Assembly: GCA_036259355.1 (NCBI GenBank)
Contig: DATABY010000029.1
Location: 1 to 14,927, forward strand
Source of the DNA: JALZDI01 sp036259355
GTDB taxonomy: Bacteria; Actinomycetota; Actinomycetes; Propionibacteriales; Nocardioidaceae
Length of the DNA: 14,927 nucleotides
Direction: 5' to 3'
Both the position numbers and the translations under genes were made by a program. This document shows, piece after piece, positions 7,053 through 13,884 of this stretch. The notes beneath the pieces are model-generated. The model made no database searches and was not told the origin of the DNA. It was given only the letters and a program-made list of their open reading frames with translations. Each line of letters opens with the position of its first letter. The first letter of the stretch is position 1.

Positions 7053-7970
7053 TCACGCGGGCTGTGGTGCCCTGACCAGTTCCTCGCCGACCTTCGCGGC
7101 GGCGGCGGTCATGATGTCGAGGTTGCCGGCGTAGGGCGGCAGGAAGTCGCCGGCGCCCTGGACCTCGACGAACGTGCTCACCTTCGCCATGCCGCCGGTG
7201 GACGCCGACGGCTCGTCGAACTGCGGGTCGACCAGCAGCCGGTAGCCCGGCACGTACTGCGCGACGTCGGCGACCATCCGGCGGATCGAGTCGGCGATCG
7301 CCTCCTGGTCCGCGTCCTCCGGGATCGCGCAGTGGATGGTGTCGCGCATGATCATCGGGGGGTCGGCCGGGTTGAGGATGATGATCGCCTTACCCCGCCG
7401 GGCGCCGCCGATGACCTCGATGCCACGGCTGGTGGTGCGGGTGAACTCGTCGATGTTGGCGCGGGTGCCGGGACCTGCCGACACCGAGGAGACCGAGGCG
7501 ACGATCTCGGCGTACGCCACCGGTACGACGCGGGAGACCGCGTGCACCATCGGGATCGTGGCCTGTCCGCCGCAGGTGATCAGGTTGACGTTGGGGGCGT
7601 CCGCCTCGAGCGCGAGGTTGACCGGAGGTACGACGTACGGTCCGACCGCGGCCGGCGTCAGGTCGACGGCACGGATCCCCGCCTCGGCGTAGCGCGGCGC
7701 GTTGGCCTTGTGCACCGACGCCGACGTCGCCTCGAACACCACATCGGGCGGCTCCGGCCGCCCCAGCAGCCAGTCGACGCCCTCGGCGCTGGCCTCCAGC
7801 CCCTGCTTACCGGCCCGGCGCAGACCCTCGCTGTCGGGGTCGACGCCGACCATCCACCGCGGCTCGAGCACCTCCGACCGCAGGAGCTTGTACATCAGGT
7901 CGGTGCCGATGTTGCCCGACCCGACGATCGCCGCGGTCGCCTTGCCAGTGGTCAGATCTGCGTTCAACAC
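7053..7970 (-). CDS. hsaG: HsaG, acylating acetaldehyde/propanal dehydrogenase
   Basis: A 305-aa NAD-dependent CoA-acylating aldehyde dehydrogenase of the DmpF/BphJ family. The Rossmann loop GSGNIGTDLM is at residues 17-26, and the catalytic cysteine is C133 in NLITCGGQAT. SAGPGTRANIDEFTRTT (about 165-181) and GKAIIILNPADPP follow as expected. It converts propanal made by HsaF into propionyl-CoA and works as a complex with it. The GTG at 7970 gives the usual N-terminus, but GAGG lies only four bases before it; a TTG at 7967 would have better spacing, a difference of one residue. It begins 6 bp after the hsaE stop and ends 11 bp before the hsaF ATG, in the same transcript. Confidence 0.95.
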   Translation of the reverse strand: MLNADLTTGKATAAIVGSGNIGTDLMYKLLRSEVLEPRWMVGVDPDSEGLRRAGKQGLEASAEGVDWLLGRPEPPDVVFEATSASVHKANAPRYAEAGIRAVDLTPAAVGPYVVPPVNLALEADAPNVNLITCGGQATIPMVHAVSRVVPVAYAEIVASVSSVSAGPGTRANIDEFTRTTSRGIEVIGGARRGKAIIILNPADPPMIMRDTIHCAIPEDADQEAIADSIRRMVADVAQYVPGYRLLVDPQFDEPSASTGGMAKVSTFVEVQGAGDFLPPYAGNLDIMTAAAAKVGEELVRAPQPA

Positions 7971-7976
7971 GTCACC

Positions 7977-8771
7977 TCATTGGAAGGTCAGGCTCACGTC
8001 GCCCAGCACACCGCCGGCGTGGCTGAACGTCGCGGTGAACTCGTCACCGGGCCGCGCGTCGAACGCGCGGGTGCAGGAACCGGGAAGGATCACGTGGCCG
8101 GCCCGCAGCCGCACCCCGAAGCCGGCGACCTTGCGCGCCAACCACGCCACCGCGATCACCGGGTCGCCCAGGACCGCGTCGGAGCGGCCCTCGGCCACCT
8201 GCTCGCCGTTGCGCACCAGCACCGCGTCGATCGCGCGCAGATCCACCGTGTCCGGCGCCAGCCGGGCCTCCCCGAGCACGAAGCCCGCCGACGACGCATT
8301 GTCGGCGATGGTGTCGGGCAGGCTGATCTTCCAGTCCCGGATACGGCTGTCGATGAGCTCGATCGACGGCACCACGGCCTCCGTGGCGGCGATGACGTCC
8401 TGCTCGGTGCAGCCCTCGCCGGGGAGGTCCGCGCCGAGGACGAAGCCGACCTCGACCTCGACCCGCGGGTAGCAGTAGCGGGCGGCCGGGACGGGCGTGC
8501 CCTCGCCCACCCGCATGTCCTCGAGCAGGTGCCCGTAGTCGGGCTCGTCGACGCCCATCATCTGCTGCATGGCCTTGGACGACAGGCCGACCTTGTGGCC
8601 GACGATCGGCGCGTCCGAGACCCGCCGGTGGATGTTGACCAGCTGGATCTCGTACGCGTCACCGGCGTCGAGGCCGGGGTAGGTGTCGACCAGCGGCGGG
8701 ATCGGTTCCCGCTTGGTCTCGGCGGCGTGCAGCAGGTCGGCCAGCTCGTGGCGTTGTTCAGTGGTGAGCAC
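7977..8771 (-). CDS. hsaE: HsaE, 2-hydroxyhexa-2,4-dienoate hydratase
   Basis: A 264-aa hydratase of the MhpD/fumarylacetoacetate-hydrolase-like family. GHKVGLSSKAMQQMMGV is at about 58-74, and the acidic metal-binding residues are E105 and E107 (PRVEVEVGFVLG) and E138 (PSIELIDSR). GDPVIAVAWLARK and the GHVILPGSCT stretch complete the fold. It adds water to the dienoate released by HsaD, giving the substrate of HsaF. The frame is open far upstream (to 9371), but that part is antisense-like noise inside the flavoprotein gene; the GTG at 8771 (VLTTEQRHEL) matches the family N-terminus. This start overlaps the end of the flavoprotein gene by 14 bases, so translation is probably coupled. Confidence 0.93.
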   Translation of the reverse strand: MLTTEQRHELADLLHAAETKREPIPPLVDTYPGLDAGDAYEIQLVNIHRRVSDAPIVGHKVGLSSKAMQQMMGVDEPDYGHLLEDMRVGEGTPVPAARYCYPRVEVEVGFVLGADLPGEGCTEQDVIAATEAVVPSIELIDSRIRDWKISLPDTIADNASSAGFVLGEARLAPDTVDLRAIDAVLVRNGEQVAEGRSDAVLGDPVIAVAWLARKVAGFGVRLRAGHVILPGSCTRAFDARPGDEFTATFSHAGGVLGDVSLTFQ

Positions 8772-10467
8772 GGTGCCTGCCCTGCCTCTCCTGACGTGGC
8801 TGCTCGACCGGCGCGGGCACGGTCTCGGGACCGGGCGTGGGGCCGGGCGCTGGGCCGGTGGCCGCATGGCGGCCGGCGCGGCGACCGGAGAACACGCAGT
8901 CGGCCAGCGAGAGCCCGCTGACGTAGGCGTTGGAGCAGATGCCGACGGCGGTACGGCCCGCGGCGAACAGCCCCGGGATCGGCTCCTGGTCCGGCCGCTG
9001 CACCTGCCCGGTGCGCTGGTCGACGACGAGCCCGCCGAGGGTGAGCATCGGGCACGGGTACGCCGGCTGCCGCCGCACGGAGATGTCGACCAGGGAGTAC
9101 GGCGGGGTGCCGATCGAGCGGGTGTACTCCGCCGGCTTGCCGGACGGGTCGGGACCGCCCGAGGCCAGCGCCTCCTGGTGCGCCTGCACCGTCGCCACCA
9201 GGCCCTCGGCGTCGACACCGGCGCGCCGGGCGACCTCCTCCAGCGTCGTACCGGTGACCCGGCCGGGGCCGAACAGGTAGGCCATCTGCAGCCGCTGGAA
9301 CCACAGCCCCTGCCGGCGGATCTGCCGGCGGGCCTCGGCCAGCAAGGAGGCGTCCACGAGCAGCCAGCCACGGCCGTCGTGGTGCTCGATCAGCGCCTGC
9401 CCGACCGCGGCGCCGTACCGGGTCTCGTCGATCACCCGCTGGCCACGCCGGTCCACCAGCAGGGCGCCCAGCAGCGCGCTGGGAGGGGTGAAGAAGCGCC
9501 AGGCCGACACCCGGTCGAGCTTGGCTGCCGCGCCACCCACGGAACGCCCGAGCTCGAGTCCGGAGCCGTCGTCGCCGGGCGTACCCAGCGGCAGCCCGCC
9601 GCGGTACGCGGGAGCGTGCTCGTGCACCAGCGCGCGGTTGCCGATGAACCCGCCCGCGCACAGCACCACGCCGCGCTGGGCAAGGACCTGCACGGGGCGG
9701 CCGTGGGCGCGCTCGAGCATGTCGCACAGCGCGACGCACCGGCGCTTGACCGCCGGCTGGTACAGGCCGGGCTTGGCGGCCAGCCGACCCGCCACCCGGT
9801 ATGCCGTGCGCACCCAGGCCGGCGCCTGGCTCAGCGTGACACCCTCGACGCCGCGCACCACGCCGTCGTGCTCGACCACCCGCTGTGCCCGGGTCTGCGG
9901 CAGCACGCGCACCCCACGGCCGCGCGCCGCACCCGCCAGCGCCTGGAACAGGCGCTTGCCGGAGGCTCCCGGCGCCTTCGCCCGGTGCCCGCGCGGGGCC
10001 GGCGGTGCGACGTCGCGGAAGGCTCCGGCGATCTCGCTGCCGGAGTAGTACAGGTAGTGGTCGTTGCCCGGGTACGACGTCTTCTGCGGGGCGAGGCTGC
10101 CCTCGAACGGCACGCCCTGCTGCCGCAGCCACTCGATCATGGCCGGGCTGCCGTGGCAGAAGGCCCGCAGGGTCTCCGGGTGCACGGTGTCCTCGGGGTC
10201 GCCCACCTCCCGCTCGAGGTAGGCAAGCATCGCCTCGGGGGTGTCGTCCACGCCGGCGTCGCGCTGCACGGAGGTGCCGCCACCGGCGTACACCACGCCG
10301 CCGGACAGGGCGGTCGCACCTCCCCCGTCGAACCGGTCCAGCACCAGCACCTGGGCGCCCGCGTCCGCGGCCTCGATCGCGGCACACGCGCCCGCAGCCC
10401 CGAAGCCGACGACGACGACGTCGGCCGCCAGCGTCGCGGGGGCCCGCCGCGGACCGCCAGTGCTCAA
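8758..10467 (-). CDS. FAD-dependent flavoprotein of the KstD/fumarate reductase superfamily
   Basis: A 569-aa flavoprotein. The dinucleotide-binding motif DVVVVGFGAAGACAAIEAAD is at residues 16-35, GGGATALSGGVVYAGGGT at 48-65 contacts FAD in this family, GVVLCAGGF is at 266-274, and the C-terminal FAD loop is GLFAAGRTAVGICSNAYVSG (499-518). Y515 and G518 sit where KstD has its catalytic Tyr-x3-Gly. It resembles enzymes that dehydrogenate or reduce 3-ketosteroids (delta-1 or 4(5-alpha) type), but it is clearly different from the KstD encoded opposite. The start is a TTG at 10467 chosen for GGAGG seven bases upstream and because it puts the FAD motif near the N-terminus. It leads the operon with hsaE, overlapping it by 14 bases. 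A Pro-rich tail follows residue 538. Substrate is not known from sequence. Confidence 0.82.
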   Translation of the reverse strand: MSTGGPRRAPATLAADVVVVGFGAAGACAAIEAADAGAQVLVLDRFDGGGATALSGGVVYAGGGTSVQRDAGVDDTPEAMLAYLEREVGDPEDTVHPETLRAFCHGSPAMIEWLRQQGVPFEGSLAPQKTSYPGNDHYLYYSGSEIAGAFRDVAPPAPRGHRAKAPGASGKRLFQALAGAARGRGVRVLPQTRAQRVVEHDGVVRGVEGVTLSQAPAWVRTAYRVAGRLAAKPGLYQPAVKRRCVALCDMLERAHGRPVQVLAQRGVVLCAGGFIGNRALVHEHAPAYRGGLPLGTPGDDGSGLELGRSVGGAAAKLDRVSAWRFFTPPSALLGALLVDRRGQRVIDETRYGAAVGQALIEHHDGRGWLLVDASLLAEARRQIRRQGLWFQRLQMAYLFGPGRVTGTTLEEVARRAGVDAEGLVATVQAHQEALASGGPDPSGKPAEYTRSIGTPPYSLVDISVRRQPAYPCPMLTLGGLVVDQRTGQVQRPDQEPIPGLFAAGRTAVGICSNAYVSGLSLADCVFSGRRAGRHAATGPAPGPTPGPETVPAPVEQPRQERQGRHRAHH

Positions 10468-10568
10468 CGCGCCTCCTCCGCTAGAGTCTTGAAGGGCAAA
10501 ACTGTAACATGTTTCAGTATGGGCGAGCAGGCATGCTCCGGCCGAGGAAACGCAGCGGAGGCAGCACC
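10468..10568. promoter_or_regulatory. bidirectional promoter region between the flavoprotein gene and kstD
   Basis: This 101-bp gap separates two divergent steroid operons and contains a central KstR-type site. The ends carry ribosome sites: GGAGG on the minus strand (complement of CCTCC, just before the TTG at 10467) and GGAGG at 10557-10561, seven bases before the kstD GTG. It is AT-richer than its surroundings around 10495-10520. No convincing -35/-10 pair could be fixed on either strand, so the transcription starts are unknown. Confidence 0.75.
10503..10516. promoter_or_regulatory. KstR-type operator between divergent operons
   Basis: TGTAACATGTTTCA matches TnnAACnnGTTnnA exactly and is extended to an 18-bp near-palindrome, ACTGTAACATGTTTCAGT (10501-10518... 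read from the ACTG at 10501). A single site in this position could control both the flavoprotein-hsaEGF operon and the kstD-kshA-kshB operon. Binding by KstR is inferred from the consensus and the genes, since the regulator gene is not in the window. Confidence 0.85.
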
Positions 10569-12281
10569 GTGACCGACTACGACGTGGTGGTGGTGGGCAG
10601 CGGCGCCGCCGGCCTGACCGCCGCCCTGACCGCCGCCCGACGCGGGATGCGCGCGGTCGTGGTCGAGAAGGCACCGTGCTTCGGGGGATCGACGGCGCGC
10701 TCGGGGGGTGGCGTCTGGATCCCCAACAACCACGTGCTCGCACGCGAGCACGCCGGCGACACGCCTGCCGACGGCAGGGCCTACGTCGCTCACCTGGTCG
10801 ACGGCGTGGTGGAGCCGGAGCGGCAGCAGGCGTTCCTCACCCACGGGCCGCCCATGCTGGAGATGGTCTGCCAGAGCACGCCGCTGCGGTTGAAGTGGGT
10901 GCGCGGCTACTCCGACTACTACCCCGAGGCGCCGGGCGGCCGCCCGAAGGGCCGGTCGGTGGAGCCGAGGCCGTTGGACGCACGTGTGCTCGGGGACGAG
11001 ATCGCGCACCTGGAGCCGCCGTATCTCGCCGCACCCGCGGGCATGACCGTCACCCAGGCCGACTACAAGTGGCTCAACCTCAGCGCCCGTCATCCCCGTG
11101 GCGTCTGGCGCGCACTGCGCGTCGGCGCGCGCACCGCGACGAACCGGCTGCGCCGCCGCCGGATGCTGTCGATGGGACAGGCGCTGGTCGCGGCGCTACG
11201 GGCGGGTCTGGCGCGGCTCGACGTACCCGTCCTGCTCGACACACCGATGCTCGAGCTGGTCGTCGACGGCGACAGGGTCACGGGGGTACGCGTGCAGCAC
11301 GAGGGCACCGAGACCGTGCTGACCGCCCGCCGTGCCGTGCTGCTCGCCACCGGCGGCTTCGAGCACAACGAGGCCATGCGCAAGGAGTACCAGGAACACC
11401 CGATCGGCACCGAGTGGACCGTGGGCGCGGTCGCCAACACCGGAGACGGCATCACGGCGGCACAGGCGCTCGGCGCCGACGTCGACCTGATGGACGACGC
11501 CTGGTGGGGTCCCTCGATCCCGCTGACCGGCGGGCCGTACTTCTGCCTGTCCGAGCGCGCGCTGCCGGGCTGCATCATGGTCAACGCGGCGGGGGCGCGG
11601 TTCGTCAACGAGTCGTCGCCCTACGTCGACGCCGTCAAGGCGATGTACGCCGGCCCCCGCACCGGCGTCGACCACATCCCGTGCTGGCTGGTCGCCGACC
11701 AGCGCTACCGCAACAACTACACCTTCGCCGGCCTCGGCCCGAGGCAGCCGTTCCCCCGCCGCTGGTACGCCGCCGGGGTGGTGCAGCGTGCCGACACGGT
11801 CGAGGAGCTCGCCGAGAGAATCGGCGTACCCGCGCACGGGCTGCGCCAGACGGTCACAAGGTTCAACGACTACGCCGACTCCGGGGTCGACGCCGACTTC
11901 GGCCGCGGGCGCAGCCGCTACGACCACTACTACGGCGACCCGCGGCGGCGGCAGAACCCCAACCTGGCCCCGCTGGAGAAGGCGCCCTTCTACGCCGTAC
12001 GCATCGTCCCCGGCGACCTCGGCACCAAGGGCGGGCTGCGCACCGACGCTCGCGCCCGCGTGCTCCGCGCGGACGGGTCGGCGATCCCCGGCCTGTACGC
12101 CGCGGGCAACGCCAGCGCGACTGTGATGGGTCACACCTACGCCGGTCCCGGCGCGACGCTCGGTCCCGCGATGACGTTCGGCTACCTCGCCGCACAGACC
12201 GCTGCCGACTGCGCGGACGCCGACGCGGCGCCGCAGTCATCCGTCCGGCACGACACCGCACCGCATGGAGGAACGCCATGA
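10569..12281 (+). CDS. kstD: KstD, 3-ketosteroid delta-1-dehydrogenase
   Basis: A 570-aa FAD enzyme, near the usual length. FAD-binding VVVVGSGAAG is at residues 6-15, followed by the KstD signature GGSTARSGGGVWIPNN (39-54). GYSDYYPEAPGGRP (113-126) carries the active-site Tyr (Y118), TGGFEHNEAMR is at 261-271, and PGDLGTKGGLRTD (481-493) and GHTYAGPGATLGPAMTFGYL (521-540) carry Y524 and G528 of the Tyr-x3-Gly catalytic pair. It introduces the C1-C2 double bond in 3-keto-4-ene steroids such as AD. The GTG at 10569 is chosen because GGAGG lies seven bases upstream; the in-frame ATG at 10509 falls inside the operator. The stop overlaps the kshA start as ATGA. Confidence 0.96.
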   Translation: MTDYDVVVVGSGAAGLTAALTAARRGMRAVVVEKAPCFGGSTARSGGGVWIPNNHVLAREHAGDTPADGRAYVAHLVDGVVEPERQQAFLTHGPPMLEMVCQSTPLRLKWVRGYSDYYPEAPGGRPKGRSVEPRPLDARVLGDEIAHLEPPYLAAPAGMTVTQADYKWLNLSARHPRGVWRALRVGARTATNRLRRRRMLSMGQALVAALRAGLARLDVPVLLDTPMLELVVDGDRVTGVRVQHEGTETVLTARRAVLLATGGFEHNEAMRKEYQEHPIGTEWTVGAVANTGDGITAAQALGADVDLMDDAWWGPSIPLTGGPYFCLSERALPGCIMVNAAGARFVNESSPYVDAVKAMYAGPRTGVDHIPCWLVADQRYRNNYTFAGLGPRQPFPRRWYAAGVVQRADTVEELAERIGVPAHGLRQTVTRFNDYADSGVDADFGRGRSRYDHYYGDPRRRQNPNLAPLEKAPFYAVRIVPGDLGTKGGLRTDARARVLRADGSAIPGLYAAGNASATVMGHTYAGPGATLGPAMTFGYLAAQTAADCADADAAPQSSVRHDTAPHGGTP

Positions 12282-13519
12282 CCCGTGTCAAGGCCCCCGA
12301 GCAGCCCGGCACACGCAGGCCCGTGGCGACCGGTCCTGCGGCGGACGCCGAGGTGCGGATGATCGACGCCGGCGCGGCGCCGACCCGCTTCGCGCGCGGA
12401 TGGCACTGCCTCGGGCTGGCGGAGCCGTTCCGCGACGGCAAACCGCACGCCGTACAGGCGTTCGGCACCAAGCTGGTGGTGTTCGCCGACTCCGGCGGAA
12501 ACCTGCACGTGCTCGACGGCTACTGCCGGCACATGGGCGGCGACCTCACCCAGGGCACAATCAAGGGCGACCAGGTCGCCTGCCCGTTCCACGACTGGCG
12601 CTGGGCCGGTGACGGCAGATGCGCGGCGATCCCTTACGCCAAGCGAGTTCCGGCGCGGGCGCGCACTCGCTCGTGGCTGACCCTGGAGCAGAACAAGCAG
12701 CTGTTCGTGTGGAACGACCCGGAGGGCAACCCGCCACCCGACGACGTGGTGATCCCGCGCATCGAGGGTGCCTTCTCCGACGAGTGGAGCAGCTGGACCT
12801 GGGACTCGGTGACGATCGAGGGCTCCAACTGCCGCGAGATCGTCGACAACGTCGTCGACATGGCGCACTTCTTCTACATCCACTTCGCGTTCCCGACGTA
12901 CTTCAAGAACGTCTTCGAGGGCCACATCGCCACGCAGTACATGCACTCGCGTGGCCGGCCCGACGCGGGCAAGGGCAGCGGCTACGGCGACGAGGACCTG
13001 CTGCTGCGGTCCGAGGCGTCGTACTTCGGGCCGTCGTACATGGTCAACCCGCTGGTGACCGACTACAAGGGTGTGGAGGTCGAGGTCATCCTGGTCAACT
13101 GCCACTACCCCGTCACCGCCGACTCGTTCGTGCTGCAGTGGGGGCTGGCCGTGAAGAAGCTCGAAGGCCTCGACGACGAGATGGCCGACAAGATCGCCGG
13201 CAAGTACGCCAAGAGCTTCGGCGAGGGCTTCCTGCAGGACGTCGAGATCTGGAAGAACAAGTCGCGCATCGACAACCCGCTGCTGTGCGAGGAGGACGGG
13301 CCGGTCTACCAGCTACGCCGCTGGTACGAGCAGTTCTACGTGGACGCAGCCGAAGTCACCGAGGACATGACCGCTCGGTTCGAGTTCGAGATCGACACCA
13401 CGCAGGCCAACGAGGCCTGGCGCCGGGAGGTCGCCGACAACCTCGCGCGCCGGGAGGCCGAGTCGAAGAAGGCCGGGCGCGGTGCCGACGCGGTCTCCGA
13501 GCAGAGCGAGCGCAGATGA
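12278..13519 (+). CDS. kshA: KshA, Rieske oxygenase of 3-ketosteroid 9-alpha-hydroxylase
   Basis: A 413-aa Rieske non-haem iron oxygenase. The [2Fe-2S] ligands are C83 and H85 (GYCRHMGGDLTQG) and C102 and H105 (ACPFHDWRW). The mononuclear iron site is H197 and H202 within IVDNVVDMAHFFYIHFAFPT, with bridging D194 and the third ligand D321 (LQDVEIWKNK). With KshB as electron donor it hydroxylates C9; combined with KstD action this opens ring B and aromatises ring A to give 3-HSA. The ATG at 12278 follows GGAGG by six bases and overlaps the kstD stop (ATGA), so the long open frame upstream is not coding. The stop overlaps the next start in the same way. A charged tail follows about residue 390. 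Confidence 0.96.
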   Translation: MTRVKAPEQPGTRRPVATGPAADAEVRMIDAGAAPTRFARGWHCLGLAEPFRDGKPHAVQAFGTKLVVFADSGGNLHVLDGYCRHMGGDLTQGTIKGDQVACPFHDWRWAGDGRCAAIPYAKRVPARARTRSWLTLEQNKQLFVWNDPEGNPPPDDVVIPRIEGAFSDEWSSWTWDSVTIEGSNCREIVDNVVDMAHFFYIHFAFPTYFKNVFEGHIATQYMHSRGRPDAGKGSGYGDEDLLLRSEASYFGPSYMVNPLVTDYKGVEVEVILVNCHYPVTADSFVLQWGLAVKKLEGLDDEMADKIAGKYAKSFGEGFLQDVEIWKNKSRIDNPLLCEEDGPVYQLRRWYEQFYVDAAEVTEDMTARFEFEIDTTQANEAWRREVADNLARREAESKKAGRGADAVSEQSERR

Positions 13520-13884
13520 CCGCTCCGGACTTCCGGGCGGTGCTCGGGCTGCGGTCGGTCCTCGGCGGGCCACCCGGGCGCGACTCGACCCGCGACGACC
13601 ACTTCGAGTACCTCGAGGCGGGGCTCACGCCGTTGGCCTGCGGGCACTGCGGTGCGGTGGTGCGGGTGAAGAAGAACAGCCCCAAGCACACCAGCATCCA
13701 GTGGACCCGCTCGGCCGAGCGGATGTGCCCGTTCCTGGCCGAGCACCTGGAGCACACCGGGACGACGGCGTCTGTGGACGGCTGCGCGCGGCTGCGCGAG
13801 GAGATCGCCGCGGCCGTGCGGGACGGTCGCATCGAGACCGGCAGCTCCGAGCTCTTCGATACGAACGGGACACACGATGGCTGA
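13516..13884 (+). CDS. small four-cysteine protein of unknown function between kshA and kshB
   Basis: A 122-aa protein that I do not recognise as a named family. The N-terminal part is TAPDFRAVLGLRSVLGG; the centre has ACGHCGAVVRVKKNSPKHTS (residues 41-60), an IQWT, then ERMCPFLAEHLEH (69-81) and a last cysteine in VDGC (90). The four cysteines C42, C45, C71 and C90, with His44 and His58 nearby, could bind zinc or an iron-sulphur cluster, but this is not a standard ferredoxin or Rieske spacing. No signal peptide or membrane segment is seen. Its ATG overlaps the kshA stop (ATGA) and its end overlaps the kshB start by 8 bases, so it is translated with the two hydroxylase subunits. A role in assembling or supporting that enzyme is inference. 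Confidence 0.82.
   Translation: MTAPDFRAVLGLRSVLGGPPGRDSTRDDHFEYLEAGLTPLACGHCGAVVRVKKNSPKHTSIQWTRSAERMCPFLAEHLEHTGTTASVDGCARLREEIAAAVRDGRIETGSSELFDTNGTHDG

Noticed and set aside
5197..7134. A 645-codon plus-strand open frame
   Set aside because: It lies antisense to hsaA and hsaF, which have clear catalytic motifs. Its translation is rich in Arg/Asp/Val/His with no recognisable domain, as expected for the opposite strand of GC-rich genes.
7332..8921. A 529-codon plus-strand open frame
   Set aside because: Antisense to hsaG and hsaE, low-complexity composition, no motif and no ribosome site.
8772..9371. Upstream extension of the hsaE frame to an ATG at 9371
   Set aside because: It lies inside the flavoprotein gene in another frame and has no hydratase-like sequence; the GTG at 8771 starts the known fold.
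8683..10572. A 629-codon plus-strand open frame
   Set aside because: Antisense to the flavoprotein gene; its composition is the mirror of that gene and it contains no domain.
10676..12277. Long upstream extension of the kshA frame
   Set aside because: It overlaps kstD in another frame and is Arg-rich noise. The kshA start at 12278 has a GGAGG site and matches the family N-terminus.
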